NCBI GenBank assembly: GCA_004335835.1 | Contig: RWJK01001963.1 | Span: 2,425 to 66,424, forward strand | From: Scenedesmus sp. ARA3 | Taxonomy: Eukaryota; Chlorophyta; Chlorophyceae; Sphaeropleales; Scenedesmaceae | Length of the DNA stretch: 64,000 nt | Reading direction: 5' to 3' | Shown here: positions 63,572 through 64,000 of the stretch, piece by piece | How positions within the stretch are numbered: position 1 is the stretch's first letter | Layout: each line of letters starts with the position of its first letter | Translations under genes and position numbers: made by a program | The notes under the pieces: model-generated | The model's database searches: none | Told to the model about the DNA's origin: nothing | The model's input: the letters and a program-made list of their open reading frames with translations, nothing else

Positions 63572-63605
63572 GGATGAACACACACTATATAGTGTGTGTT
63601 CATCC
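63572..63605. repeat. Perfect 34-bp palindrome
   Basis: The left arm GGATGAACACACACTAT is followed with no loop by its exact reverse complement. Its centre is TATATA. Together with the palindrome at 63526-63565 it forms an 80-bp double palindrome. Confidence 0.97.
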
Positions 63606-64000
63606 TGTTGAGGCTCAGAGCCAAAATGAGTTATACCAAGATGGTGCCAGGACCCACATGTAACTATCCTCTCTTTGAACAGCTGAACGCCGCTTCCAAA
63701 TGCATACGCCAAATTCAGGCAAAAGTAGGTTTGTTTGACTTCTGCAATGAAACACCCCAATCACTCTGCCGACTGGTGGGCTGGCAGTGCTGAAGGGCAA
63801 GTAATGCAGCTGCAGCATTGAAGAGCTGGCCAGCATGCAGCGCTGGGCAAGCAGCACCTGGCACCGGTGCGTGCATACATTCTTTGGGCGCACTGCGTTG
63901 TTTAAGCACCTCTCGTTGAGCTCCAGGCGCTGGTACGGGATGCCACGGTCAGGAGTAACACGTCCAAGGTTGTCAGCTACAGCACTGCTTTCGAAGACAG
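63606..64000. other. Unassigned right edge
   Basis: Short open frames on both strands, none recognised. The next gene may begin or end beyond the window. Confidence 0.5.

Overview
The window looks like nuclear DNA of a chlorophyte green alga. Evidence seen directly: intron-dense genes with GT-AG junctions, abundant CAG/CTG microsatellites, Ala/Gln-rich proteins, and TGTAA motifs (the known green-algal polyadenylation signal) downstream of many stops. The gene set is eukaryotic: RPL38, V-ATPase subunit D, APE2, a Fyv7-type rRNA-processing factor, a RUS/DUF647 protein, a plant pathogen-related-type protein and a SOL1/carboxypeptidase-D-type enzyme. A Scenedesmaceae-like alga would fit the CAG/CTG richness, but that is inference. 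A run of N marks one assembly gap (24618-24771).

Layout. 0-4.3 kb: 3' part of a + strand coiled-coil protein gene. 5.0-7.9 kb: + strand pathogen-related-type protein. 8.3-10.2 kb: gene-poor. 15.3-10.3 kb (-): secreted RCC1/Sushi-like/ephrin-receptor-like/Ig-like/EGF protein. 21.8-16.3 kb (-): unrecognised ~928-aa protein followed by arrays of exon copies. 24.1-23.0 kb (-): ankyrin protein with a frameshift. 25.3-28.6 kb (+): RUS/DUF647. 29.2-30.8 kb (+): Fyv7-type protein. 32.8-31.7 kb (-): histone-fold protein. 33.3 kb (-): HMG-box protein, divergent from 33.7-38.4 kb (+): proline iminopeptidase. 40.0-42.2 kb (+): purine nucleoside phosphorylase. 46.7-43.3 kb (-): metallocarboxypeptidase. 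49.2-47.3 kb (-): V-ATPase D. 51.6-50.4 kb (-): RPL38. 51.6-55.3 kb: no supportable gene. 57.5-55.3 kb (-): unrecognised 456-aa protein. 58.5-62.1 kb (+): APE2. 62.5-63.3 kb: decayed MYND zinc-finger fragment. 63.5 kb: two adjacent perfect palindromes.

The most unusual feature is not one gene. In at least five genes the ends of exons (acceptor plus first codons, or last codons plus donor) occur as tandem, diverged copies inside the adjacent introns or 3' flank, typically 100-160 bp apart. A second pattern is that many introns end in (CTG)n merging into the CAG acceptor. Together they suggest an intron-remodelling process that leaves ladders of decoy or alternative exon edges. For the genes whose exons are listed end to end, splice phases were checked by hand and give continuous frames; exceptions (the modular secreted protein, the ankyrin gene and the MYND fragment) are stated in their entries. 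The genes are mostly unrelated and show no operon logic.
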